DNA of 64,000 bases from positions 124,001 to 188,000 of the forward strand of contig NZ_WMFA01000005.1 in NCBI RefSeq assembly GCF_009856445.1. The letters are read 5' to 3'. Below the pieces are notes generated by a model that made no database searches, was not told the DNA's origin, and saw only the letters and a program-made list of their open reading frames with translations. The position numbers and the translations under genes were made by a program. Shown here piece by piece: positions 19,805 through 29,423 of this stretch. The DNA is from Halobacillus litoralis (GTDB lineage Bacteria; Bacillota; Bacilli; Bacillales; Halobacillaceae). Position 1 is the stretch's first letter. Every line of letters begins with the position of its first letter.

Positions 19805-22076
19805 ATTCTCTGCTCGCATTATACGGGATAAACGTTGAAAACGTTCCACTTTGCCCAGAAAAAAAGTATTGAACTGCACCGTGACGATTGGTTTGAAGCA
19901 ATAAAACTCCATGTTCCGTTAATCTTTCCACCACCTCTGAATGCGGGTGTCCATAACGATTGTCCACCCCCGCAGAAATCAAACCGATTTTAGGTTGCAG
20001 CCCCTTCAATAACTCCTCTGAGGTCGAGGTATGACTTCCATGATGGGCGACTTTTAACACATCTGTCTGCCGTATCGATTTCCTCATTACGATCTCTCTT
20101 TCCACCTGTGCAGATATATCTCCTGTAAAGAACCATCGCTGACCACCAAATATGCTATTTAATACGAGCGAATTGTCGTTTGGGTCTCCGAGATCTCCAT
20201 TGATTAACGGATGAATCACATCAAAATCATGCCCCCCTACTTGAACGCTCTGACCCGCACTTACTTTTTCAACGATCACTCCATTTTCGTATGTTTCAGT
20301 ATGAAAAGGACTCACATAGATGCGATCAATTCTCATTTCCTCAAGTATGAAAGGCACGCTCCCACTGTGATCAGAGTCTTCGTGAGTAATAAAAAGAGCA
20401 TGTATACGGTTAATGCCCCTTGACTTAAAAAAAGGTAAGATCACATCATTGGCCGTCTTTTCTTTATTTGATGTGAAAATTGACGGACCAGCGGCATCGA
20501 TCATAATGACTCCCTTTCTATACGGCAGTTCTATGACAAACGCGTCCCCCTGGCCAACATCCAGCATGGTTATGACTCCTTCCTCCGAGAAATACGGCAT
20601 TGAACTATAAAAAATCAAAACAAAAACAACAGCTAGAGAAGCAAGAAATGCTTTCACCTTTTCTTTTTGTTCCCATTTTTTCATCATAATGACGAAAAAA
20701 ACTGCGTACAAAATAATGAAAAATGAAGGCAGTTCACCAATAACCCAGATGTAGTCAAGAGATTCAGACTGTGTGATTAACATGGAAATTATAAATTCAT
20801 GCACGTTGGAAAATACAGAGGAAAGAAATAAACAAACCGTCGGTACGAGAAAGGAGAGGAGAAAAATCATCATTAGGAAAGGGATAACAAAGAATGAAAA
20901 ATAAGGAACAGCGATCATATTAACCCATAAGGAAAATGGTTGAAATTCATAAAAATAATGGACCTGTAAAGCGAGGAGGGAAAGCTGGCTGACCAGTCCG
21001 ATAATCGCAGACTGTTTCCACTTACTTTCATATTGCTTCAATATCGGAATCGTAAGCAGCAGACTGAACGTGACTAAAAATGAAAACTGAAAACCCAAGT
21101 GGTAAAAATAGGACGGGGACGAAATCAACAAGAATAAGCAGGTGAAGGAAAGGAGGTCAATAATGGGGATCTTTTTTTGCAAAGAAGTGGTGAGGAGAAG
21201 GAGCACGCCCATGAATCCTGCACGTAAAACAGAAGGGGCACCACCCGAGATAAACATATAAAAAGGCAGGAGGAGAAGCAAGAAGACCTTGGATTGCTTT
21301 CTTGTGGCCAGGCCTGTCCGGTATAGTAGAAAATAAACCCCGCCGAGTGTAAGACCAACGTGCAACCCTGATATGGCAAGAATATGGGACAAATTGAACT
21401 CTCTAAACCATTCTACCGTTGAAGAGTCAATAAAGGATGTATCTCCAAATATCAGAGCCTCTATCCATATATAAGTGGTAGGGGTCACCTTTTCCCTAAC
21501 CGTCATTTTCAACTGTTTCCTAGTGTCGTAAAGGGAGCTGAGCCACGATTTGCCATCACACTGGATATCTGCTTCATTTTTTATGATGATTTGAGAATGA
21601 ATGCCTTTGCCGGCCATATAAGCCTGATAATTAAACTGCCCTGGGTTCCTTGCCCCCTCCAAAGGTTTCCTCTCTCCTTTGATCCTGCAAACAGCTCCAT
21701 GTTTCAAACTTTCTTGGACCGAATCATTCCCTTTCTCTTTCAAATAGCGAACGAGTACTTTACCAGCATCGTCTTTTAAGATGACCGAGAAGGATTGATC
21801 ACTTTCTGTCAAATCAGATACAATTTTACCTTTTAAGAAATCATTATTGAGGGGTGGAGGAGAAAAAGATGAGGAATCGAGAGGAAGATGGATATACCCA
21901 CCTGCGCCGAATAGAAGGAGGATGAAAAGAAATAGAAGATGTTCACGGTAACTATACAACCAGGCAAGAAAAACAAACCCAACAATGTAAAAAGCAAAAC
22001 CTTCCTGGATCGCTAACACCCCGCCAAGCACAAATGCTATGACGGGAATGTGCCACGATCCCCTCAAGGAAATCAT
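19803..22076 (-). CDS. comEC: DNA uptake channel protein ComEC
   Basis: A 757-residue polytopic membrane protein that carries single-stranded DNA across the membrane in transformation. N-terminal membrane helices and an OB-like DUF4131 part (about 60-190) are followed by the ComEC/Rec2 core (HILAISGLHVGLTLGGVYF, about residue 230) with roughly ten helices. A C-terminal metallo-beta-lactamase domain carries FITHEDSDHSGSVPF and VAHHGSHTS. The start overlaps the comEB stop by 4 bases. All key motifs are present, so competence is probably functional. Confidence 0.96.
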   Translation of the reverse strand: MISLRGSWHIPVIAFVLGGVLAIQEGFAFYIVGFVFLAWLYSYREHLLFLFILLLFGAGGYIHLPLDSSSFSPPPLNNDFLKGKIVSDLTESDQSFSVILKDDAGKVLVRYLKEKGNDSVQESLKHGAVCRIKGERKPLEGARNPGQFNYQAYMAGKGIHSQIIIKNEADIQCDGKSWLSSLYDTRKQLKMTVREKVTPTTYIWIEALIFGDTSFIDSSTVEWFREFNLSHILAISGLHVGLTLGGVYFLLYRTGLATRKQSKVFLLLLLPFYMFISGGAPSVLRAGFMGVLLLLTTSLQKKIPIIDLLSFTCLFLLISSPSYFYHLGFQFSFLVTFSLLLTIPILKQYESKWKQSAIIGLVSQLSLLALQVHYFYEFQPFSLWVNMIAVPYFSFFVIPFLMMIFLLSFLVPTVCLFLSSVFSNVHEFIISMLITQSESLDYIWVIGELPSFFIILYAVFFVIMMKKWEQKEKVKAFLASLAVVFVLIFYSSMPYFSEEGVITMLDVGQGDAFVIELPYRKGVIMIDAAGPSIFTSNKEKTANDVILPFFKSRGINRIHALFITHEDSDHSGSVPFILEEMRIDRIYVSPFHTETYENGVIVEKVSAGQSVQVGGHDFDVIHPLINGDLGDPNDNSLVLNSIFGGQRWFFTGDISAQVEREIVMRKSIRQTDVLKVAHHGSHTSTSEELLKGLQPKIGLISAGVDNRYGHPHSEVVERLTEHGVLLLQTNRHGAVQYFFSGQSGTFSTFIPYNASRE

Positions 22077-22630
22077 TGACTGTCCAACCTTAGAAGTTGA
22101 GCTGCTTCTTGTACGAGCCGCTCGGATTCGGGATCCCCATTCGACTCGAGCTTCTCAAGCATTTGTCGTATGAGAAGCTGCTGTTCGTCAGGAAGCGGTT
22201 CTTGATCGACAGGAACCTTTTGCATGCGGACCCCCGACTGTTGCAGCAATTCTATCGCATAGGGATCATTTTTATAATCTTCGCTATAATAAACTGCTTT
22301 GACCCCTGCCTGAATAATGGCCTTCGTACAGTGCAGACACGGAAAATGAGTCACGTAAATCTCTGCCCCTTCTGTAGCCACACCGAACTTCGAGCACTGG
22401 AGAAGCGCATTCATTTCCGCATGAATGGTACGTACACAATGTCCATCCACGACATAACACCCCTCATCGATACAATGGACACCTCCGGAGACACTCCCAT
22501 TGTACCCTCCAGCAATCATACGCTTATCTCTTACAATGACTGCACCTACAGCCAGCCTCTGACACGTGCTGCGTGATTTTAATAAATAGCTTTGAGCCAT
22601 AAAGTATTGATTCCAAGTAATACGCTCCAT
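22073..22630 (-). CDS. comEB: ComE operon protein 2, dCMP deaminase family
   Basis: A 185-residue zinc deaminase-like protein. Zinc ligands and the catalytic Glu appear in TIHAEMNALLQC and HFPCLHCTKAI, matching the dCMP deaminase signature. In B. subtilis ComEB is encoded between comEA and comEC and has been linked to polar localisation of the uptake machine; its enzymatic role in competence is unclear. It overlaps comEC by 4 bases. Confidence 0.94.
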   Translation of the reverse strand: MERITWNQYFMAQSYLLKSRSTCQRLAVGAVIVRDKRMIAGGYNGSVSGGVHCIDEGCYVVDGHCVRTIHAEMNALLQCSKFGVATEGAEIYVTHFPCLHCTKAIIQAGVKAVYYSEDYKNDPYAIELLQQSGVRMQKVPVDQEPLPDEQQLLIRQMLEKLESNGDPESERLVQEAAQLLRLDSQ

Positions 22631-22685
22631 TATGTACCCCCACTTTTTTCATCAAGTTTACTCTGACCTCTGAATTCCGTCAAAC

Positions 22686-23270
22686 TCACGGGACAGTAAT
22701 CCATTCCTTCAGACCTTCGAGCGTCTTCTCACCTATCCCCGGAACATTCACGAGATCTTCCACAGAAGCAAATGGACCATTCTCTTCCCTATACTTAATA
22801 ATACTAGCAGCTTTTGAAGGTCCAATTCCATTTAATGTTTCCATTTCACTTGCTGAAGCACGGTTGATACTCAATTTATCACCAGAAGGTGTATTTCCTT
22901 CACCTGATTCGTTAGACGTAGATTGCGCAGTAGTTATAGAAGTTACAAAAATCACCATTTCATCCTGTATTCTTTGCGCTAGGTTCACACTGGTCATATC
23001 TGCATTTTCTGTCATTCCACCAGCCTCTTTAATGACGTCATCTACTCTTGTGCCCTCTTTCATTGTATAAACACCCGGAGTATTCACTTCTCCTTTCACG
23101 TCAACTTTCATGGTGGCGGAAGGAGTTTTTTTCTCTTCTTCACCCTGGATGGTCACTTCCTCCACCTCGGTCCTCTCGGTCTTTCCATCATTCGAAGGAT
23201 TGGAAAAATAAAGGACACCAATGACTGCTAGAACCATAATGAACCACACGTATCTTTTTAATACGCTCAT
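22686..23270 (-). CDS. comEA: Competence DNA receptor ComEA
   Basis: A 194-residue membrane-anchored DNA-binding protein. One N-terminal membrane segment (YVWFIMVLAVIGVLYF) and an acidic linker precede a SLBB domain (VKGEVNTPGVYTMKEGTRVD, about 55-120). A C-terminal pair of helix-hairpin-helix motifs follows (LNGIGPSKAASIIKY, LVNVPGIGEKTLEGL). It binds incoming double-stranded DNA for ComEC. I chose ATG 23270, preceded by AGAAGGTCAGAAC; the longer frame to 23327 has no SD. Confidence 0.95.
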   Translation of the reverse strand: MSVLKRYVWFIMVLAVIGVLYFSNPSNDGKTERTEVEEVTIQGEEEKKTPSATMKVDVKGEVNTPGVYTMKEGTRVDDVIKEAGGMTENADMTSVNLAQRIQDEMVIFVTSITTAQSTSNESGEGNTPSGDKLSINRASASEMETLNGIGPSKAASIIKYREENGPFASVEDLVNVPGIGEKTLEGLKEWITVP

Positions 23271-23342
23271 GTTCTGACCTTCTTTCATAATTATGTATTT
23301 TCGGAATAAGGATATATAGGTAATCAATAAGGAGGGATTCCA

Positions 23343-24152
23343 ATGAATTGGGGAATCATCGGCACAGGGAACATGGGAAGCATGCTCATCTCTACCCTTA
23401 TTAAGAGCGGAGCCGTACCTGCTGAGAAGTTGACGATTTACAATCGGACATTAGAAAAGGCGGAAAAAATTCAAGAAGAATTTCCGAAGATCCAAGTAGC
23501 GAAGGATTTAGCCGCACTGCAGAATAGCAGTGATATCATTTTCATCTGTGTGAAACCGCATCACTACAAAAACATCATTGATGAACTAGAAGGAAAATGG
23601 ACGGAAAACCAATGCCTTGTTTCCATTACCAGCCCGGTAGCTGTTGATCAGTTGGAAAAAGTTACGCCTTGTCAAGTCGCAAGAATTGTTCCATCTATAA
23701 CCAATCATGCATGGTCGGGTGTAAGTCTCTTCACTTTCGGATCAAAAATAAAGCACGAAAATCGAGACTTATTAAAGCAGACATTCCAGCATATCTCCAC
23801 CCCCATTGAAGTGAAGGAGGAACACATTCGTGTAGCATCAGATATCGTTTCATGCGGGCCTGCATTCATTAGTTATCTGCTCAGTCAATGGATAACAGCT
23901 GCTGGTGATGTGGCAGGCCTCCCCAAAGATAAAGCTACCTCGTTAACGGAAAATATGATGGTAGGACTAGGAGAACTTTTAGCACAAAAAATTATGACGT
24001 TGGAAGAATTGATGGAAAAGGTAACGGTGAAAGGTGGAGTTACAGGAGAGGGATTACAAGCTTTAGAAGATCACATTGGTCCTTTGTTTCAAAAAATGTT
24101 CGAAGCAACCCAAAATAAACACAAAGAAGATAAAAAACACATTCACTTATAA
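23343..24152 (+). CDS. comER: ComER, pyrroline-5-carboxylate reductase-like protein
   Basis: A 269-residue protein of the ProC family with an N-terminal Rossmann motif (WGIIGTGNMGSMLIS) and ICVKPHHY. It is divergent from comEA, the conserved arrangement in Bacillus, and has a good SD (AAGGAGGGATTCCA). In the literature ComER is not essential for competence and has been tied to sporulation or biofilm entry in some species. Whether it reduces pyrroline-5-carboxylate is unknown. Confidence 0.92.
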   Translation: MNWGIIGTGNMGSMLISTLIKSGAVPAEKLTIYNRTLEKAEKIQEEFPKIQVAKDLAALQNSSDIIFICVKPHHYKNIIDELEGKWTENQCLVSITSPVAVDQLEKVTPCQVARIVPSITNHAWSGVSLFTFGSKIKHENRDLLKQTFQHISTPIEVKEEHIRVASDIVSCGPAFISYLLSQWITAAGDVAGLPKDKATSLTENMMVGLGELLAQKIMTLEELMEKVTVKGGVTGEGLQALEDHIGPLFQKMFEATQNKHKEDKKHIHL

Positions 24153-24233
24153 TCCATACATTCGACAAAAGTTTCGATTATCCTGCAAAAACCCCCTTCT
24201 GTTACAGGAATATTTCATTTAACAAACTCTAAT

Positions 24234-24265
24234 AAAAAAGAGTCCGGCATTTACGGACTCTTTCA
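24234..24265. terminator. Terminator between convergent comER and yqeM
   Basis: A 10-bp perfect stem AAAGAGTCCG/CGGACTCTTT with a 7-base loop and an A-run on the left, giving a minus-strand T-run for yqeM. Confidence 0.8.
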
Positions 24266-24271
24266 TGAATT

Positions 24272-25003
24272 TTATTCTTTTGTGCAAACGAACAACCATC
24301 GTTCTCCGTCTGTGGATGGTGTTTCCCTAAAGTCAGAAAATACTCCTTGCACTTTAAAACCAGATTGAGTGAGCCATGCATTTAAAACGGTATGGTCATA
24401 CCCCCGCTGTTCATGAATTTCATCAAAACGATGATATTTCCCATCATTCCCAACAAAAAACGTCAAATCGTGCACAAGGCTGTTTTCCAATTCCCCGGGA
24501 TCACAAAACCAAATAAAAGATAGATCATCGCGGACTTCAGCAAATGTTGCACCACTGAGATCATTGCGAATATGATCTATAGAGTGCACATCAAATAAAA
24601 ACACGCCCCCCTGTGCAAGGGATTGATAAATGGAATGGAATGCCTGCTGCACCTTCTGATCATCAGTTAAATAGTTGACGACATCACAGTAACTGATGAC
24701 ACAATCATATGCTGATAACCCTTCTAATGTTGTCATATCCTGTTGAATCCATTCGATGGCAGCTTGAGGGTTCTTCTGTTGCGCAACGGTCAACATATCA
24801 GAAGATAAATCGATACCCGTCATTTGAAACCCTTCTTGATGGAGACGGTGGGTAATCTCCCCTGTACCACAACCTACATCAAGGATCCTTTGACCCTCGG
24901 AGTGATATTGCTGAAGCATTAGCTTCGTAAATTTCACCCATTGTTCGTAGGGGGCATCCTGCATAAGGAGATCGTACACACGCGCCATATCCCCATAGCT
25001 CAT
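24272..25003 (-). CDS. yqeM: Class I SAM-dependent methyltransferase YqeM
   Basis: A 243-residue methyltransferase. Motif I is ILDVGCGTGEITHRL (about residues 40-54), then GIDLSSDMLTVA and SYCDVVNYL. The substrate is unknown; the gene is the last of the conserved yqeG-yqeM cluster and is 1 base from rsfS, so it is cotranscribed with the ribosome-silencing factor. A role in RNA or cofactor methylation is only a guess. Confidence 0.9.
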   Translation of the reverse strand: MSYGDMARVYDLLMQDAPYEQWVKFTKLMLQQYHSEGQRILDVGCGTGEITHRLHQEGFQMTGIDLSSDMLTVAQQKNPQAAIEWIQQDMTTLEGLSAYDCVISYCDVVNYLTDDQKVQQAFHSIYQSLAQGGVFLFDVHSIDHIRNDLSGATFAEVRDDLSFIWFCDPGELENSLVHDLTFFVGNDGKYHRFDEIHEQRGYDHTVLNAWLTQSGFKVQGVFSDFRETPSTDGERWLFVCTKE

Positions 25004-25004
25004 T

Positions 25005-25358
25005 TTAGCTTTCTAACCCTTCTACAGCGACCGTATCCGCGTCGCCCCATAGTCTTTCCAGGTTGTAGTAATGGCGTTCATCTTTGTGGAAGATGTGGCA
25101 GACAATGTCATTAAGATCTACAAGGACCCAGCGTGCTTGCTCAAATCCTTCCATCCGCTTCACTTCTATCCCGTGTTCTTCCGCTTGACTCTTCAATTCT
25201 CTCGCAATTGCCTGCACCTGGCGTTCATTGGACCCTTCACAAATCAAGAAATAATCCGCGATTAAAGAAACTTCTGACATATCTAAAACAACAATATCCT
25301 GTGCTCTTTTTTCATCGCATGCTAGTGCTGCTAAATTTACTAATTCTTTACTTTCCAT
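25005..25358 (-). CDS. rsfS: Ribosomal silencing factor RsfS
   Basis: A 117-residue protein of the RsfS/Iojap family. Typical blocks are DIVVLDMSEVSLIADYFLIC, SNERQVQAIARELK and FEQARWVLVDLNDIVCHIF. It binds L14 on the large subunit and blocks joining with 30S during starvation. It lies between yqeK and yqeM in the usual order. Confidence 0.95.
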   Translation of the reverse strand: MESKELVNLAALACDEKRAQDIVVLDMSEVSLIADYFLICEGSNERQVQAIARELKSQAEEHGIEVKRMEGFEQARWVLVDLNDIVCHIFHKDERHYYNLERLWGDADTVAVEGLES

Positions 25359-25403
25359 GGGTTTCCTCCCTATTTCATCTCTATCTTTTCCATGATCAAT
25401 TGA

Positions 25404-25964
25404 TCATATTAAATCATTATATGCATGAAACGTGTCCGGATAAACGGTCCTTTCCTTACCAACAAGAAAATTGATGGTATTCTTCAAAGCTAGGGCACAT
25501 GCTTCATCCAGGTTTTCTTCGGCTTTCTTCCGTACGTGGTCCACTCCAGGAAACTCACGGCCGGGTTCTATATAATCAGCTAAAAACACGACTTTATCCA
25601 ACTTAGACATGTGTTTTTTCCCTGTTGTGTGGCTGCTGATGGCAGATATGACGTCCACATCCGCAAGCCCAACCTCTTGTTCGAGCATTAAAGCCCCTAC
25701 AGGTCCATGCCAAAGCTCATGATGATAATCCAATAAATCCTTTGGCAGTCGACGGTCACTTTCAATCCAACGCTTCATGAGCTCCAGAGGTTTATACTTC
25801 GCATAGTCATGGAAAGCAGCTGCCAATTCCGCCTTTTTAACATCTACATGGAACCGCTCGGCAAGTTCAACAGCCTTGTCTGTTACCCTCACTGTGTGTT
25901 CGTACCGGGAGGCTTTCAAGGCAGGACGAACATATTCAAGCGCTTCTTCACGACTCATTATCAT
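25404..25964 (-). CDS. yqeK: HD-domain hydrolase YqeK, diadenosine tetraphosphatase
   Basis: A 186-residue HD-domain enzyme. Metal-binding residues are in RYEHTVRVTDKAVELA, AAFHDYAKYKP and ELWHGPVGALM. Members of this family hydrolyse Ap4A symmetrically to two ADP. It overlaps the end of nadD by 17 bases. I kept ATG 25964, which has GGAG 10 bases upstream; the ATG two codons later is also possible. Confidence 0.93.
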   Translation of the reverse strand: MIMSREEALEYVRPALKASRYEHTVRVTDKAVELAERFHVDVKKAELAAAFHDYAKYKPLELMKRWIESDRRLPKDLLDYHHELWHGPVGALMLEQEVGLADVDVISAISSHTTGKKHMSKLDKVVFLADYIEPGREFPGVDHVRKKAEENLDEACALALKNTINFLVGKERTVYPDTFHAYNDLI

Positions 25965-26520
25965 ACAGGTGATGCTCCTTTATAAAAGTATCTACAACTT
26001 CAGGCACTAAATAGCGAACGCTTTTCCCTTGTAAAATACGGTCGCGTATCATGGTAGAAGATACATCAACTGACGGGATATCAACAAAATGGACGGGAAT
26101 TTCGTTATTCCACCCATACCCAGGTCTTTTAACCCCAATGAATTGGACCAATTCCGAAAGATCTTCGACTCGGTGCCACTTCGGTAAATGCTCTACCATG
26201 TCCCCTCCAATGATGAAGAAGAACTGAATCTCAGGATATCTCTTTACCAAATCAGTCATGGTATCGACTGTGAAAGATGTTCCCTTCCGGACTAATTCAA
26301 CATCACAAACTCGGAAATGTGGATGGTCCTTGGTTGCCGTCTGCACCATAGCAAGTCGCGTCTCAGGATTAGTTGAAGACTCTTGTTTATGTGGAGGGAT
26401 ATAGGAAGGCATGAACCATACTTCATCAAGGTCCATGGCTTCACGGGAAAACTCCCCCATAATTAGATGACCTTGGTGAAGAGGGTCGAACGTACCGCCA
26501 AGAATTCCGACTTTTTTCAT
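25948..26520 (-). CDS. nadD: Nicotinate-nucleotide adenylyltransferase
   Basis: A 190-residue enzyme joining ATP and nicotinate mononucleotide in NAD synthesis. The nucleotidyltransferase motif GILGGTFDPLHQGHL is at the N-terminus and the phosphate-binding SSTMIRDRI near residue 160. It is preceded by yhbY and followed by the overlapping yqeK; the whole series is one operon. Confidence 0.97.
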   Translation of the reverse strand: MKKVGILGGTFDPLHQGHLIMGEFSREAMDLDEVWFMPSYIPPHKQESSTNPETRLAMVQTATKDHPHFRVCDVELVRKGTSFTVDTMTDLVKRYPEIQFFFIIGGDMVEHLPKWHRVEDLSELVQFIGVKRPGYGWNNEIPVHFVDIPSVDVSSTMIRDRILQGKSVRYLVPEVVDTFIKEHHLYDNES

Positions 26521-26532
26521 TGACCTTCCCCT

Positions 26533-26823
26533 TTATGGTAATTCGATTTGTTTATTTTCTTTGGACTCTTTATAAAGGATGATGGTATTTCCAATCACCT
26601 GGACAATATGAGCATCGGTTGCTTCCACAATCTCATTCGCAACAACATCATTATCTTCAAAGCAGTTTTGCAGAATGCTTACTTTTATCAGTTCCCTTTT
26701 TTCGAGAGCTTCATCAATCTGTTTGGTCATATTTTCATTCACGCCAGCTTTTCCGACTTGAAAGATCGGCTGTATATTATGGGAAGCCGCTCGTAAATGC
26801 TTTTTCTGTTTACTTGTTAACAT
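26533..26823 (-). CDS. yhbY: CRM-domain RNA-binding protein YhbY/YqeI
   Basis: A 96-residue protein made of a single CRM (YhbY) domain: LTSKQKKHLRAASHNIQPIF then VGKAGVNENMTKQIDEALE, with a GxxG-like loop. Family members associate with pre-50S particles. The gene starts 1 base after the aroE stop and lies among ribosome assembly genes (yqeH, rsfS), which supports that role. Confidence 0.94.
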   Translation of the reverse strand: MLTSKQKKHLRAASHNIQPIFQVGKAGVNENMTKQIDEALEKRELIKVSILQNCFEDNDVVANEIVEATDAHIVQVIGNTIILYKESKENKQIELP

Positions 26824-26824
26824 T

Positions 26825-27661
26825 CTATACCCCTTTCAATTTCTGTTCGAATTCATTGAGCAATAGCGAAGACTCAGGCTCGGTGTCTGTCCATATTTGA
26901 AAGGCATAAACAGCTTGCTGCAACAGCATTTCATGTCCAAAATGGAGACGCGCCCCCTTTTTTTCCGCTTCGTTTAAAAATTTCGTTTTCATAGGACGGT
27001 AAACAATATCGCTTACAACGGTTCCTTCTGTCAAGTGGTCTAATGATACAATCATATGATTATAATCAGGGTTCATCCCGACCGTTGTTGTTTGGACTAT
27101 TAAGTCATAGTCCTTGAGTGTGTTTTTCGCCTGCTCCAGTGTCAGGGCACTAGAATACACCTTTGAAGGTATATCCTGAATGAGGTCCTCGGCTCTTTTC
27201 ATGGTCCGATTGGCTATGTCTACGCGATCGATATCAGATCTGGTAAGTGCTTCAAATATTCCTCTTGCCGCTCCTCCACTTCCCAACAATAAGGCCTTTG
27301 CATTTTTGTGGAAAATATCCGGGAAACGATTTTTCAGAGAATGGACGAAGCCTATTCCGTCTGTGTTATATCCAATCCATCCTTGATCAGTATGATGAAC
27401 AGTGTTCACAGCGCCCAAGTGTCGGGCGCTATCATCCAGACCATCAAGGTATGGGATGATTTTCTCTTTATATGGCACGGTTACATTGAAACCATCCAGC
27501 CCTTTTTCCTTCAATAAATTGACTTTTTCATCAAACTCATCCGGCTGAATCTCCAAGAGTTCATATTTTCCTTCAATCCCCTGTTGCTCCATAAGTTTTT
27601 CATGAATCCATGGAGACATGGAATGACCAATCGGGTGGCCGATCAACCCTAGTTTGTACAA
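26825..27661 (-). CDS. aroE: Shikimate dehydrogenase (NADP+)
   Basis: A 278-residue enzyme reducing 3-dehydroshikimate to shikimate in aromatic amino acid synthesis. It shows GLIGHPIGHSMSPWIHEKL, the catalytic Lys and Asp in NVTVPYKEKI and YNTDGIGF, and the NADP-binding GSGGAARGIFEAL with NRTMKRAEDL. It lies between yqeH and yhbY in the conserved yqe cluster. Confidence 0.96.
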   Translation of the reverse strand: MYKLGLIGHPIGHSMSPWIHEKLMEQQGIEGKYELLEIQPDEFDEKVNLLKEKGLDGFNVTVPYKEKIIPYLDGLDDSARHLGAVNTVHHTDQGWIGYNTDGIGFVHSLKNRFPDIFHKNAKALLLGSGGAARGIFEALTRSDIDRVDIANRTMKRAEDLIQDIPSKVYSSALTLEQAKNTLKDYDLIVQTTTVGMNPDYNHMIVSLDHLTEGTVVSDIVYRPMKTKFLNEAEKKGARLHFGHEMLLQQAVYAFQIWTDTEPESSLLLNEFEQKLKGV

Positions 27662-27672
27662 ATGATCCCCTC

Positions 27673-28773
27673 CTATATGAGTGATTCTCTCAAGGACACC
27701 TTCACTCCTTCCGGGACGTGTGCTGTTACCGTGATACCACCTTCTGGAACAGTCACCCAGCCGAGCCCGGAAAAGACAATATCCGTTTTGTCTTCTTTAA
27801 TTTTTAATGTGTGACCTTTCAACGGAGGGAGCTTATGGATTGTATCCTGGTCTGGTGGTGTTAATAGTTCTCCTAAATGATTTTCATACAATTCATCGGC
27901 TTTTTCCAACTTTGTACGATGAATGTTTAATTCATTAGAAAAGTGACACACGAAAGAACTCCTTTCGCCTGTCTCAAAATCAAGTCGAGCGAGGCCGCCT
28001 ACAAAAAGCGTCTGCTCTTCATTTAACTGGTAGACTTTCGGCTTGACTTCTTTACGTGGGGTAATCAGCTTCAAATCCTTATCTGATACATAGTGAGCCA
28101 TCTGATGGCGCTGAATGACACCTGGTGTATCATAAAGGGAACTCTTTTCATCTAATGGTATATCGATAAAACCTAAAGTTGTACCAGGGAAATAAGATGT
28201 CGTAATAGCATCCTTAACGCCAGATGTATTTGAAATAAGAGTGTTGATAAACGTTGACTTGCCAACATTGGTCGTCCCCACTACATAAACATCTCCATCT
28301 TCACGGTGTTGTTCGATGGCTTGGGATAGTTGCTGAATTCCCTGGTTTTTCTCGGCCGAAATTAAGAACACATCTTCAACCTCTAACCCATTCTCTTTTG
28401 CTGAACGTTTCAACCAATGTTTGACCTTCCCATGGTTTACGGACTTTGGAAGTACGTCCATCTTGTTCCCTACAAGTATGACAGGATTGTTTCCAGTCAA
28501 CCGCTTCAATCCTGAAATAAAGCTTCCATTAAAATCGAAAATATCTACAAGTTGAACGACCAGCCCTTTTGTATCACTGATTTGGTTCAGCATTTCAAGG
28601 AAGTCATCATCCTGAAAGGGAACATCCTGCACTTCGTTATAATGTTTCAGGCGGAAACATCTCTTGCATATGATATCTTCCCTTTCCAGTGCTGAGGCAG
28701 GGGCATAGCCTGCTTCTTCCGGGTTTGTCGTTTGAATGACGGCTCCGCATCCTTGACATTGTATTTCAGCCAT
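27673..28773 (-). CDS. yqeH: Ribosome biogenesis GTPase YqeH
   Basis: A circularly permuted GTPase of about 366 residues required for 30S assembly. An N-terminal zinc finger (CQGCGAVIQ, CKRCF) precedes the permuted G motifs: G4 VGNKMD first, then G1 GTTNVGKSTF and G3 DTPG. A C-terminal RNA-binding domain follows. I chose ATG 28773, which has AGAGGAG 9 bases upstream and shares a base with the yqeG stop (TGATG); the frame open to 28821 is longer but unsupported. Confidence 0.95.
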   Translation of the reverse strand: MAEIQCQGCGAVIQTTNPEEAGYAPASALEREDIICKRCFRLKHYNEVQDVPFQDDDFLEMLNQISDTKGLVVQLVDIFDFNGSFISGLKRLTGNNPVILVGNKMDVLPKSVNHGKVKHWLKRSAKENGLEVEDVFLISAEKNQGIQQLSQAIEQHREDGDVYVVGTTNVGKSTFINTLISNTSGVKDAITTSYFPGTTLGFIDIPLDEKSSLYDTPGVIQRHQMAHYVSDKDLKLITPRKEVKPKVYQLNEEQTLFVGGLARLDFETGERSSFVCHFSNELNIHRTKLEKADELYENHLGELLTPPDQDTIHKLPPLKGHTLKIKEDKTDIVFSGLGWVTVPEGGITVTAHVPEGVKVSLRESLI

Positions 28774-29297
28774 CACTGATCTCTCCTCTGCCATGTAATC
28801 TTTCCTTTTCTTCGCATCCAATTTAAAATTCTTCTTTCAATCTTTCTGTTGAATTTTGTAATAAATCCATCTGTTTCCACGATAGGAACAACTAAGATGG
28901 TATGGAATCCAGCGGAATTCCCACCCAGGACATCAGTGAGCAATTGATCTCCAATTACAGCAACTTCATCCTTTTTCAACTTCATCTGTTTCTGAGCCTT
29001 CTTGAAAGCCTTTGACAATGGCTTCCTTGCACTATGGATAAACCTCGTATTCAATGGCTCGGAAAAAAGCTTGACTCTAGCTTCATTATTATTAGAAGCA
29101 ATCGTAACCTGGATACCGTGATCGCTCATTTTATTAAACCATCTCTTGATGTCTTCTGTGGCATCCGGTTCATCCCAGGCAACAAGGGTATTATCTAAGT
29201 CGGTGATCACACCTTTGATTCCTTTTTCTTTTAACTTGTCCGGGTCGATATCAAAAACGCTCGGCACATGTTCATCAGGTAAAAAGTTTTTTAACAT
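28773..29297 (-). CDS. yqeG: YqeG family HAD-type phosphatase
   Basis: A 174-residue HAD superfamily (class IIIA) protein. Motif I is VITDLDNTLVAWD, motif II IASNNN, and motif III with the Mg2+ ligand GDQLLTDVLGGN. The substrate is unknown. It is the first gene of the operon that continues through yqeM, and is divergent from sda, the same as in B. subtilis. Confidence 0.93.
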   Translation of the reverse strand: MLKNFLPDEHVPSVFDIDPDKLKEKGIKGVITDLDNTLVAWDEPDATEDIKRWFNKMSDHGIQVTIASNNNEARVKLFSEPLNTRFIHSARKPLSKAFKKAQKQMKLKKDEVAVIGDQLLTDVLGGNSAGFHTILVVPIVETDGFITKFNRKIERRILNWMRRKGKITWQRRDQ

Positions 29298-29423
29298 CTA
29301 TACAGTTCATCTCCTCATACAACGGCAAAATCTCCTTCACCATCATATACAAAATCGAAGCATGTTTCAAAAAGACTTACGGTAAGAACAAAAATCGTTC
29401 GACAAATCCCGACAAAAATAGGT